A stretch of DNA of 64,000 bases. Origin: Agromyces sp. SYSU T00194 (GTDB lineage Bacteria > Actinomycetota > Actinomycetes > Actinomycetales > Microbacteriaceae). The notes under the pieces are model-generated. The model worked only from the letters and a program-made list of their open reading frames with translations. It was not told the origin of the DNA and searched no databases. Of this stretch, positions 49,804-57,537 are shown in pieces (within the stretch, counting starts at the first letter, position 1; the number at the start of each line of letters is the position of its first letter). The stretch is taken from assembly GCF_040496035.1 (NCBI RefSeq), contig NZ_JBEPJZ010000002.1, positions 558,001 through 622,000 on the forward strand. Reading direction: 5' to 3'. The position numbers were made by a program, and so were the translations under genes.

Positions 49804-50841
49804 CTACTCGTCCCCGGGGCGACCTTCGGTGAAATGCGGGACCTCCTCCATGAGCGAGTGGCCGCGCTTGCGGGCGTCCACCCGGGCCTTGACGAGGCTC
49901 GCCACGGTCGCCACGATCATCGCGACGACGATCACCGCGAGCGAGGTCCAGGTGGAGATCTCGGGTGCCCACTCGATGGGCTGCCCGCCGTTGATGAACG
50001 GCAGCTCGTTGACGTGCGCGGCGTGCAGGAACAGCTTCACCCCGATGAAGGCGAGGATGAACGCGATGCCGTACTTCAGGTACTCGAGGCGCTCGAGCAG
50101 GCCGCCGAGGAGGAAGTAGAGCTGGCGCAGGCCCATCAGTGCGAAGACGTTCGCCGTGAACACGATGAACGGGCTCTGGGTGATGCCGAAGATCGCCGGG
50201 ATCGAGTCGAGCGCGAAGATCAGGTCGGTCGTGCCGATCGCGATGAACACGATCAGCATCGGCGTGAACACCTTCGCGCCGTCGATCTGCGTGCGCAGCT
50301 TCACCCCGTCGTACTCCGACGTGATGCTGAGGCGCCGGCGGAGCATCCGGATCAGCCCCGTCTCCTCGCCCTCGTCCTCGTGGTCGCCGAACGCCTGCCC
50401 CCAGGCCGTGTAGAGGAGGAAGGCGCCGAACACGTAGAAGATCCAGCTGAAGTTCTCGATGAGCTGGGCGCCGAGCAGGATGAAGATGCCGCGGAGGATG
50501 AGCGCCAGGATGATGCCCACCATGAGCACCTCCTGCTGGTACTTCCGAGGCACGGCGAACCGGCTCATGATGATGACGAACACGAACAGGTTGTCGATCG
50601 AGAGGCTGTACTCGGTGAGCCAGCCGGCGAGGAACTGCCCGCCGTGCTCGGCATCGCCGAGCAGGAACATCAGGCCCGCGAAGATCAGCGCGAGCACCAC
50701 GTAGAACACCACCCAGGCGGTCGCCTCACGGAACGACGGCACGTGCGGACGCTTCAGCACGATGAGCAGGTCGGCGACGAGGATCAGCGTCAGCACGACG
50801 AGCGAGCCGATCTCGAACCAGGCGGGGAGGGCGAGTTCCAC
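49804..50841 (-). CDS. TerC family membrane protein (probable manganese exporter)
   Basis: A 345-residue protein with about seven to nine membrane helices, including the conserved acidic motifs LTEYSLSIDNLFVFVIIM and IGTTDLIFALDSIPAIFGI, which hold the Asp residues thought to bind metal. TerC/Alx/MeeF proteins export Mn2+, partly to feed exoenzymes. Start is GTG 50841 with AAAGG 7 nt upstream. The 258-bp region upstream contains a probable yybP-ykoY manganese riboswitch, which supports the metal role. The C-terminus is cytoplasmic and charged. Confidence 0.92.
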   Translation of the reverse strand: MELALPAWFEIGSLVVLTLILVADLLIVLKRPHVPSFREATAWVVFYVVLALIFAGLMFLLGDAEHGGQFLAGWLTEYSLSIDNLFVFVIIMSRFAVPRKYQQEVLMVGIILALILRGIFILLGAQLIENFSWIFYVFGAFLLYTAWGQAFGDHEDEGEETGLIRMLRRRLSITSEYDGVKLRTQIDGAKVFTPMLIVFIAIGTTDLIFALDSIPAIFGITQSPFIVFTANVFALMGLRQLYFLLGGLLERLEYLKYGIAFILAFIGVKLFLHAAHVNELPFINGGQPIEWAPEISTWTSLAVIVVAMIVATVASLVKARVDARKRGHSLMEEVPHFTEGRPGDE

Positions 50842-50869
50842 GGAGGGCCTTTCGGGGAGTGGGGTCGAT

Positions 50870-50986
50870 GCAGGACCGAACGTCTCTCCCCCACCGCACG
50901 GTGGTCCACGCCCGGAGCGGCGACGGCGGCGCTCGTACTGACGATCGTGGTCCGGGACGACACGCCCCGCGGGATACTCCCCTTCG
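50870..50986 (-). ncRNA. Probable yybP-ykoY manganese riboswitch
   Basis: On the minus strand the leader of the TerC gene has GAAGGGGAGTATCCCGC (50969-50986), matching the conserved GGGGAGUA start of the yybP-ykoY element. About 85 nt later comes GGGGGAGAGACGTTCGGTCC, resembling the second conserved block with its GAGAC sequence. This RNA binds Mn2+ and commonly precedes terC/alx genes, as here. Exact borders and folding were not computed. Confidence 0.65.
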
Positions 50987-51053
50987 TGCTGGCGAGTCTA
51001 ATCGACGCAGGGCGACCGCGGCGCGACGGGCGGGCGCGACGCCCGGACGACGA

Positions 51054-51088
51054 AACGCTCCCGGTCCGCATGACGGACCGGGAGCGTT
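51054..51088 (-). terminator. Intrinsic terminator of tRNA-Glu
   Basis: A perfect 15-bp stem (51054-51068 with 51074-51088, arms reading AACGCTCCCGGTCCG on the plus strand) closes a 5-nt loop. On the minus strand it ends in a TTT run, 12 nt after the tRNA 3' end. It isolates the tRNA from the riboswitch-terC unit. Confidence 0.85.
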
Positions 51089-51099
51089 CCTCGGTGTTG

Positions 51100-51172
51100 T
51101 GACCCCAGCGGGATTTGAACCCGCGCTACCGCCGTGAGAGGGCGGCGTCCTAGGCCGCTAAACGATGGGGCC
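51100..51172 (-). tRNA. tRNA-Glu (anticodon CTC)
   Basis: A cloverleaf is readable on the minus strand. The acceptor stem GGCCCCA pairs with TGGGGTC (one G-U pair), the anticodon stem CCGCC/GGCGG encloses loop CTCTCAC (anticodon CTC, reading GAG), and the T arm carries GGGTTCAAATCCC. The terminal CCA is not encoded (discriminator A). It is followed by a strong terminator and preceded by a TACTCT -10 candidate, so it is a single-gene unit. Confidence 0.97.
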
Positions 51173-51187
51173 GAATCGACAACTTGA

Positions 51188-51193
51188 AGAGTA
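51188..51193 (-). promoter_or_regulatory. Candidate -10 box of tRNA-Glu
   Basis: Minus-strand TACTCT ends 15 nt before the tRNA 5' end, leaving a short 5' leader for RNase P. The rest of 51194-51299 shows no other clear signal. Confidence 0.5.
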
Positions 51194-51299
51194 TGTCACA
51201 CACCCGGGGCGCGGTACAAATCGAGGCGGGACCCTTCGCCGGTCGCGCTTCCCGACGGCTCGTCGTGCTGCGGATGCCTCCCGGCGACGCCCGCACCGG

Positions 51300-52202
51300 T
51301 CAGGCGAAGACCCGCAGCGCCCCCGGTCGCGCGGTCACCTCCACCGGCAGCGCCCCCAGTCGCTCGCCGTCCGCGTAGGCCGTCACGCCGGATGCCTCGA
51401 TGCGCACCGAGCGCGCCCGCAGCAGCTCGACCGCGGGGTGGTCGACGTGGGTTCCCGAGTAGACGCGCGGGAAGACCCGCACGAGTCCGAGGCGGCTCAG
51501 GGGGTGCACGATGAACACGTCGAGGAGCCCGTCGTCGAGGGCGGCGTCCGGGGCGATCCGCATCCCGCCGCCCAGCGAGGGGGTGTTCGCGACGGACACG
51601 AGCATGGCCCGCTGGGTGCGCACCTCGCCGTCGATGGTCAGCACGTACTCGCGCGGGTGGAAGGTCGCGAGCTCCCGTGCGAGGGCGATCGCGTACCGGC
51701 TCGGGCCACGGGGACGGGTCATGCGGTTCGCCCGGTCGTTCACGATCGCGTCGAAGCCGGCGGAGAGCACGCACGCGAACCAGGTCGTGAGCTCCCCGTG
51801 CCGCACGGTCGCCGCGTCGATCGTGCGCGGCGGGCGGCCGAGCGACCGGACGAGCGCCTCGATCGCCGCCTGCGGGTCGTCGAACGGCAGGCCGAGCGCC
51901 CGCGCGAGATCGTTGCCGGTGCCCGCGCCGACGACGCCCATCGGCACGTCGGTCTCGGCGACGACGTTCACGCCGAGCGACACCATGCCGTCGCCGCCGA
52001 CGACGACGAGCGCATCGGTGCCCGCCGCCACCTCCGACTCGGTCTCGCGCCGCAGGAGCTCGAAGTTCGGCTCGCGCAGCATCGCCACCTCGTACCCGGC
52101 TGCCTCCAGCCGCTCCGCGGTGCGCGGGCCCACGTCGCGGTTGCGCCCGAACGCGGCGTTCGGGTTGATCGCCAGGACGATGCGCCCGCGTGCCGGTGTC
52201 AT
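51300..52202 (-). CDS. Diacylglycerol kinase family lipid kinase
   Basis: A 300-residue DagK/YegS-type lipid kinase. It has the N-terminal NPNAAFGRNRD-type motif, the GGDGMVSLGVNVV nucleotide loop, VGAGTGNDLARALGLP and a beta-rich C-terminal half (LDVFIVHPLSRLGL). It probably phosphorylates diacylglycerol to recycle it into phospholipid or lipoteichoic-type polymers. CATAAT (52209-52214) ends 6 nt before ATG 52202 with no ribosome binding site, suggesting a leaderless transcript. It lies between the penicillin-binding protein gene and tRNA-Glu. Confidence 0.92.
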   Translation of the reverse strand: MTPARGRIVLAINPNAAFGRNRDVGPRTAERLEAAGYEVAMLREPNFELLRRETESEVAAGTDALVVVGGDGMVSLGVNVVAETDVPMGVVGAGTGNDLARALGLPFDDPQAAIEALVRSLGRPPRTIDAATVRHGELTTWFACVLSAGFDAIVNDRANRMTRPRGPSRYAIALARELATFHPREYVLTIDGEVRTQRAMLVSVANTPSLGGGMRIAPDAALDDGLLDVFIVHPLSRLGLVRVFPRVYSGTHVDHPAVELLRARSVRIEASGVTAYADGERLGALPVEVTARPGALRVFA

Positions 52203-52208
52203 GTGGCG

Positions 52209-52214
52209 ATTATG
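52209..52214 (-). promoter_or_regulatory. Candidate -10 box of the lipid kinase gene
   Basis: Minus-strand CATAAT, close to TATAAT, ends 6 nt before the start codon in the 85-bp gap after the penicillin-binding protein gene. Leaderless layout. Confidence 0.45.
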
Positions 52215-52287
52215 GCGGGAGAAGCGCGCCGTGCGCGCCGGACACGGTGGCGGGTGTGGAGCGCGCGCCCACCGGCGGCCGACGGTG

Positions 52288-54603
52288 TCAGCCTCGTCCG
52301 CCCCGACCGTTGCCGTTGCCGTTGCCCCGGCCCGGCTGCTGCCCGCCGCCGGAGTCGTCGCCGGCGGGCTGGCTGCCGCCGTCGCCGCTCTCGGACCCTC
52401 CGCCGGAGTCCTCGTCGGGGATGATGCTGCCGTCGGGCGACGACCCCGGCCCGGTCACCGGGCCCATCCCCGCCATGGTGAACGACCCGCCGCCGTACTT
52501 CGCCGCTGCGACCGACATCACCATCGGCCACATCCGGTGCCGCGCCTCCGCGGCGCGGCCGGTGGCGAAGTACAGTCCGCGCTGGTTGGCGTCGCCGTTC
52601 ACGCTCACCACCGCGGCCGCGGTCGCGACCTTCGTGCTCGCGCCCACCATCCAGGTGTCCTTCGCGCCGTCCGTCGTTCCCGTCTTGCCGATGAGCGGCA
52701 CGTGCGGCACCGTGGCGGCGTTCGAGGCGACCGCCGTGCCGCCCGTCATGACCGCGTTCATCGCCGTGTGCATCGCCGCGGCCACCTCGGGCGCGACCGA
52801 GCGCGTGCACTCCGACTTCGGCGGGTCGATCTCCTCGCCGTCGCGCCCGACGATGCGCTCGATCGCGATGGGCGTGCAGGTCACGCCGTCGTTGGCGACG
52901 CCGGCGAACGCGATGGCCATGCTGAGCGGTGCGACCTCGTTCGTGCCGATGACCGACGACGGGCCCTGCGCGAGCGGGTCGCCGTCGGCGCGGTGCACGC
53001 CGAACGCCTCCGCCCGCATGCGGATGTCGCAGAGGTCGAGCTGCTTCGCCATGCCGATGAAGCCGGTGTTGATCGACCCGATGGTGGACTCCATCGCACT
53101 GTAGTTCGCGCCCGACTCCCCCGCGTCGTTCTTGGGGTTCCAGGAGCCGGCGGACACCGCGCCGTTGCAGTGGTCCTGGAAGATGCCCCAGTTGCTCTTG
53201 ACCCTGCTGTCGACCCGCCCGGCGAGCCCGTGACCGGTGCTCAGCCACTCGGCCAGCGTGAAGATCTTGTACGACGATCCCGGCTGGAAGCCGCGGGAGC
53301 CGCCGTAGTCGAAGTCGGTGTTGTAGTTGATGCTCGTGTACTGCGGGCCCTTCTTCAGCACCGCCGGGTCCTGGCTGTAGGTGCGGTTCTGCGCCATCGC
53401 CAGCACGCGCCCCGTGCCCACCTCCACCGAGGAGATCACGCCGCCGACGTCCCATCCCGGGAACGTCGCGGGCACGTGGGCGGCGATGGCCTCGTTCGCG
53501 GCCTTCTGCAGGTCGAGGTCGAGCGTGGTGTACACGTCGTACCCGCCGCGCCGGAAGTTCAGCAGCCGGGTCTCGGCGTCCTCGCCGAAGGTCGGGTCGT
53601 TGCGCAGGATGTGCGTGACGTAGTCGCAGAAGTACGCGGCGCCCCGGGCGGTCTGGCACCCCGTGCTCGGCTCGTGGATGTCGGGGGCGACCGGCTCCGC
53701 GAGCGCGGTGTCGAACTCCTCCTGGGTGATCTTCCCCTCGTCGAACATCTGCCGCAGGATGTAGTTGCGCCGGCCGAAGTTGGCGGCGTACCCGTTGTCG
53801 GCGCCGTTGGTGGTGCTCTCGGGCAGGTCGAGCCGGAACTTCCCCGGGTTGTTCACGATCGCCACGAGCGCGGCCGCCTGTGCGAGGCTCAGCTTCGAGG
53901 CGGTGGTGCCGAAGTAGTAGTTCGCCGCCGCCTCGATGCCGTAGACCCTGCCGCCGAAGCCGGCGATGTTCAGGTACCCGAGCAGGATCTCGCTCTTGGT
54001 GTAGCGCTTCTCCACGCCGATGGCGAGGCGCATCTCCTTGAGCTTGCGATCGATGGTGGTCTCGGTCACGGCGCCGTAGCAGGCGTCCCGCTCCTCCGAC
54101 GTCGTCGCCTCGTTCTCGCAGACCTGCACGCGCACGTTCTTCACGTACTGCTGCGCGATCGACGAGCCGCCCTGCGTGTCGCGGCCGGTCGCCGTCGTGG
54201 CGGCAGCGCGGATGGTGCCCTGCAGGTCGATGCCGCCGTGCTCGTAGAACCGCGGGTCCTCGCCGGCCACCGCGGCATCCTTCACGTACTGGCTGATCTG
54301 CTCCCAGCCGACCTCGACGCGGTTCTGGTCGTAGAACGAGGCGAGCAGCACGTCGCTGCCGTCGTCGCGCGTGGCGTAGATGTCGCTCTTCTGCGACAGC
54401 TCGCCGATCTCGAGGTAGCCGGGAAGGTTCTCGAACATCGAGATCGTGCTCGTCGCCGCAACGCCCACGGCGCCCAGCGCGGGCGTCACCGACACCGTCA
54501 CCAGGGCGCCGACCGCGGCGCTCGCCGCCACGAACCCGACGAACCCGCCGATGCCGCCGACGACGCGCTTCACGCCGTCGCCACGCGTCCTGCGCTGCTC
54601 CAC
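52288..54603 (-). CDS. Bifunctional penicillin-binding protein (class A)
   Basis: Peptidoglycan glycosyltransferase/transpeptidase of 771 residues. One N-terminal membrane helix (VVGGIGGFVGFVAASAAVGAL) precedes the GT51 domain (catalytic Glu in AGEDPRFYEHGGID; GGSSIAQQYVKN; LLGYLNIAGFGGRVYGIEAAA). The transpeptidase domain has SxxK in PGSSYKIF, SxN in GSINTGF and KTG in IGKTGTTDGAKDTW. The end is a Gly/Asn/Ser-rich tail. GTG 54603 has GGGAGG about 6 nt upstream and is preferred over ATG 54654, which has a poor site. Active in wall synthesis outside the membrane. Confidence 0.95.
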   Translation of the reverse strand: MEQRRTRGDGVKRVVGGIGGFVGFVAASAAVGALVTVSVTPALGAVGVAATSTISMFENLPGYLEIGELSQKSDIYATRDDGSDVLLASFYDQNRVEVGWEQISQYVKDAAVAGEDPRFYEHGGIDLQGTIRAAATTATGRDTQGGSSIAQQYVKNVRVQVCENEATTSEERDACYGAVTETTIDRKLKEMRLAIGVEKRYTKSEILLGYLNIAGFGGRVYGIEAAANYYFGTTASKLSLAQAAALVAIVNNPGKFRLDLPESTTNGADNGYAANFGRRNYILRQMFDEGKITQEEFDTALAEPVAPDIHEPSTGCQTARGAAYFCDYVTHILRNDPTFGEDAETRLLNFRRGGYDVYTTLDLDLQKAANEAIAAHVPATFPGWDVGGVISSVEVGTGRVLAMAQNRTYSQDPAVLKKGPQYTSINYNTDFDYGGSRGFQPGSSYKIFTLAEWLSTGHGLAGRVDSRVKSNWGIFQDHCNGAVSAGSWNPKNDAGESGANYSAMESTIGSINTGFIGMAKQLDLCDIRMRAEAFGVHRADGDPLAQGPSSVIGTNEVAPLSMAIAFAGVANDGVTCTPIAIERIVGRDGEEIDPPKSECTRSVAPEVAAAMHTAMNAVMTGGTAVASNAATVPHVPLIGKTGTTDGAKDTWMVGASTKVATAAAVVSVNGDANQRGLYFATGRAAEARHRMWPMVMSVAAAKYGGGSFTMAGMGPVTGPGSSPDGSIIPDEDSGGGSESGDGGSQPAGDDSGGGQQPGRGNGNGNGRGGRG

Positions 54604-54778
54604 TCGACGCCTCCCGATCGCGGACCGACCGCCCCCCGCGGTGCCCCCTTCCATGGAACCGCCTGCGAGGGGTGCGTGTAAAGCGGGTGACGGTATCGGT
54701 CGTGTCTCGAACCCCGCGTGGCGACCACCGCCGTCAAGCCCGTTGCGGGAGACCGCCGCCCGGGTGTTGGCTCGTGGC

Positions 54779-55417
54779 ATGCGACTGACGAAGCTGGAAC
54801 ATGCCGCGCTGGTGATCGAGGACTCCGGGGAGAAGCTGTACGTGGACCCGGGAACCTTCACGACGCCGATCACCGAGTCCCGCGGGGCGGTCGCGGTCGT
54901 GCTCACGCACGAGCACCCCGACCACTGGACGCCCGAGCAGCTGCGGCGCATCGTCGACGCCAACCCGGACGTGCGCATCCTGGGCCCGGAGGGCGTGGCC
55001 GCGGCCGCATCCGACTTCGACGTGGAGGTCGTGCACGCCGGCGACGAGGTCGAGGTCGGCCCGTTCCACCTGCGGTTCTTCGGCGGCGCGCACGCGGTCA
55101 TCCACCCGTCCATCCCGGTCGTCGACAACGTCGGCGTGCTGGTGAACGGCACGCTCTACTACGGGGGCGACTCGTTCACGGTGCCCGAGGGCGTCGAGGT
55201 CGAGGTGCAGGCCGTGCCCGCGGGGGCGCCCTGGCTGAAGATCAGCGAGGTCATGGACTACGTCATGGCGGTCGGCGCGCGGCGCACGTTCCCGACCCAC
55301 GAGATGGGGCTGTCGCGCGCCGGGAAGGCGATGTCGAACCAGCGCATCGCCTGGGCCACCGAGCAGGGCGGCGGCGAGTTCGCCGCACTGGAGCCGGGCG
55401 ACACGCTCGACTTCTGA
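54779..55417 (+). CDS. Metallo-beta-lactamase-fold hydrolase (UlaG/UPF0173-like)
   Basis: A 212-residue soluble protein with the MBL fold. It begins MRLTKLEHAALVIEDSGEKL, has the metal motif LTHEHPDHW (H-x-E-H-x-D-H), the third His in FFGGAHAVIH and Asp in YYGGDSF, and the last His in FPTHEMGLS. It resembles UPF0173/UlaG-like lactonases, but the substrate is unknown. The start ATG 54779 has no clear ribosome binding site and no DosR-like box upstream. It precedes the beta-CASP gene by 70 bp, and the two could be separate units since a box lies between. Confidence 0.82.
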   Translation: MRLTKLEHAALVIEDSGEKLYVDPGTFTTPITESRGAVAVVLTHEHPDHWTPEQLRRIVDANPDVRILGPEGVAAAASDFDVEVVHAGDEVEVGPFHLRFFGGAHAVIHPSIPVVDNVGVLVNGTLYYGGDSFTVPEGVEVEVQAVPAGAPWLKISEVMDYVMAVGARRTFPTHEMGLSRAGKAMSNQRIAWATEQGGGEFAALEPGDTLDF

Positions 55418-55439
55418 CCCCGTCGGCGCGCCGAGTGCC

Positions 55440-55453
55440 GGGACCAAGTGCCC
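55440..55453 (+). promoter_or_regulatory. DosR-box-like site before the beta-CASP gene
   Basis: GGGACCAAGTGCCC, 34 nt upstream of ATG 55488. A CACGCT hexamer starts 23 nt after its end (55476-55481) and ends 6 nt before the ATG. It matches the local consensus GGGACSRANKKCMC. Confidence 0.6.
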
Positions 55454-55487
55454 GGCGCGCACCACCCCCGTCGGACACGCTGGGGCC

Positions 55488-56849
55488 ATGGACGCGACAC
55501 TGCGGTTCCTCGGAGCGGCCGACACCGTCACTGGCTCGCGCACCCTGGTCGAGGCCGGCGACGCGCGCATCCTCGTCGACTGCGGGCTGTTCCAGGGGTA
55601 CAAGGTGCTGCGCGACCGCAACCGCGCGCGATTCCCCGTTCCGCCGGACTCGATCGACGCGGTCGTGCTGAGCCACGCGCACCTCGACCACACCGGGTAC
55701 CTCCCCGCGCTCGTGCGCGACGGGTTCCGCGGACCGGTCTACGCGACATCCGGCACGGTCGACCTCTGCGGCGTCATGCTGCCCGACAGCGGGTACCTCC
55801 AGGAGGAGGAGGCGCGGCACGCGGCACGCGGCGGCTGGTCGAAGCACGCGCATCCGAAGCCCCTGTACACCACCGCCGACGCCGAGGCGTCGCTCGAGCG
55901 CCTGCGGCCCGTCCCCGTCGACGAGGAGATCCCGCTCGCCGACGGCGTCTCGGCCACGCTCGTGCCGGCGGGGCACATCCTCGGCGCCGCATCGGTGCGG
56001 GTCGCGGTCGGCGGGCGCATCGCGCACTTCACCGGCGACCTCGGTCGTCCGAACGACCCGCTGATGCGTGCCCCGCGACCGCTCGCGCCCGCATCCGTGC
56101 TCGTCACCGAGTCGACGTACGGCGACCGGCGCCACGGTGCCGACGACCCGGAGTCCGCCCTCGGCGAGGTCATCGAGCGGGTCGTCCGCCGTGGCGGTGT
56201 GGTCCTGATCCCCGCGTTCGCCGTCGGCCGCACCGAGACGATCCTGCTGCACCTGTCGCGGCTGCGCGACCGGGGGCGGCTCCCCGAGGTCCCCGTCTAC
56301 CTCAACAGCCCCATGGCGGTGGACGTCACGGGCATCTACCGACGCCATGCCGACGAGCACCGCATGGCGCCCGACGAGATCGAGCGCATGTACGCCATCG
56401 CGACGCCCGTGCACGAGGTCGACGACTCGAAGCTGCTGAACCTGCGCGGCGGGCCGATGGTCATCGTCTCGGCGAGCGGCATGCTCACGGGCGGCCGGAT
56501 CCTGCACCACCTCGCGGCGTACGGCCCCGACCCGCGCAACGCCGTGGTCCTCACCGGGTTCCAGGCCGGCGGCACCCGCGGGTCGGCGCTCCTCGGGGGC
56601 GCAGCCACGCTGCGGATCTTCGGCGAAGACGTCCCGATCCGCGCCGAGGTGGTCGACATCGGCACGATGTCGGCGCACGCCGACGCCGACGAGCTGATCG
56701 CGTGGATGCGCGCGACGAGCGCGCCGCCCGAGCGCGTCTACGTCACGCACGGCGAGCCCGCCGCCGCGGACGCCCTGCGCGTGCGGATCACGCGGGAGCT
56801 CGGCTGGAGCGCGCGCGTCCCCGAGCAGGGCGAGCGGGTCGCGCTCTGA
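55488..56849 (+). CDS. MBL-fold beta-CASP RNA nuclease-like protein
   Basis: A 453-residue protein of the YSH1/CPSF-73-like group. The MBL part has LSHAHLDHTGYLP and the metal-bridging Asp in FTGDLGR. The inserted beta-CASP domain has FAVGRTETILLHL and the later motifs SASGMLTGGR, VLTGFQAGGTRGS and MSAHADADELIAW. Such proteins are endo/exoribonucleases and appear in the M. tuberculosis DosR regulon (Rv2752c-unrelated type), so a role in RNA turnover under stress is plausible. It is probably leaderless from the box-driven promoter just upstream. Convergent with the response regulator gene. Confidence 0.88.
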   Translation: MDATLRFLGAADTVTGSRTLVEAGDARILVDCGLFQGYKVLRDRNRARFPVPPDSIDAVVLSHAHLDHTGYLPALVRDGFRGPVYATSGTVDLCGVMLPDSGYLQEEEARHAARGGWSKHAHPKPLYTTADAEASLERLRPVPVDEEIPLADGVSATLVPAGHILGAASVRVAVGGRIAHFTGDLGRPNDPLMRAPRPLAPASVLVTESTYGDRRHGADDPESALGEVIERVVRRGGVVLIPAFAVGRTETILLHLSRLRDRGRLPEVPVYLNSPMAVDVTGIYRRHADEHRMAPDEIERMYAIATPVHEVDDSKLLNLRGGPMVIVSASGMLTGGRILHHLAAYGPDPRNAVVLTGFQAGGTRGSALLGGAATLRIFGEDVPIRAEVVDIGTMSAHADADELIAWMRATSAPPERVYVTHGEPAAADALRVRITRELGWSARVPEQGERVAL

Positions 56850-56882
56850 GCCCGGTGCGCCCGCGCGGGAGCCGCGTCCGGT

Positions 56883-57524
56883 TCACTCGTGCGGCTTCCG
56901 GTGCTCCAACTGGAACACCGCCGCCTGCGTGCGCCGCTCCACCCCGAGCTTGCGCAGCAGCCCCGACACGTAGTTCTTCACGGTCTTCTCGGCGAGCGAG
57001 AGGCGTTCGCCGATCTGCCGGTTCGTGAGCCCCTCCGCGATCAGCGTCAGCACCTGCCGCTCGCGCAGGTTCAGCGACCCGAAGCGGGGGTCCTCCCGGT
57101 CGTCGCCCGGCTCGGGCGGCGGGCGCAGCCGATCCGCGAGCGCGGGCGCGAGGAGCGAGCGGCCCGCCGCGGCCGTGCGGATCGCCTCGACGAGCCGATT
57201 GCCGGTGACCGACTTCAGCACGTAGCCGGACGCCCCGGCGAGCACCGCCGCCGTCGCCGCCTCGTCGTCGTCGAACGCGGTGAGGATGAGGCACCGGACC
57301 TCGGGCACGAGGGAGCGGATCTCCCGGCACAGCGTCACGCCGTCCACGTCGGGCAACCGGAGGTCGAGCACCGCGACTTCGGGTGCCACGGCGGGGATGC
57401 GGGCGAGGGCCCGCGCGGCATCCGGCGCCTCGCCCACGACATCGAGGTCGTGCTCGCGGCCGAGCAGCTCGGCCAGGCCGCGCCGCACGATCTCGTGGTC
57501 GTCGACCAGGAACACCGTGGTCAT
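56883..57524 (-). CDS. NarL/LuxR-type response regulator (DosR/DevR-like)
   Basis: A 213-residue two-domain regulator. The receiver domain has [13 protein letters not shown], the phospho-acceptor Asp in [11 protein letters not shown] (about residue 54) and Lys in GYVLKSV. The LuxR helix-turn-helix domain is [20 protein letters not shown] followed by [19 protein letters not shown], very like M. tuberculosis DosR. It follows the histidine kinase by 13 nt in one operon (kinase first, unlike devR-devS). Its proposed targets are the 14-bp boxes before neighbouring stress genes. Confidence 0.92.
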   Translation of the reverse strand: MTTVFLVDDHEIVRRGLAELLGREHDLDVVGEAPDAARALARIPAVAPEVAVLDLRLPDVDGVTLCREIRSLVPEVRCLILTAFDDDEAATAAVLAGASGYVLKSVTGNRLVEAIRTAAAGRSLLAPALADRLRPPPEPGDDREDPRFGSLNLRERQVLTLIAEGLTNRQIGERLSLAEKTVKNYVSGLLRKLGVERRTQAAVFQLEHRKPHE

Positions 57525-57537
57525 GCGCGCCCCCTCC

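Noticed and set aside
56640..56660. GTCCC word in the beta-CASP gene as a regulator box
   Set aside because: Only a half-site, in the middle of a coding region.
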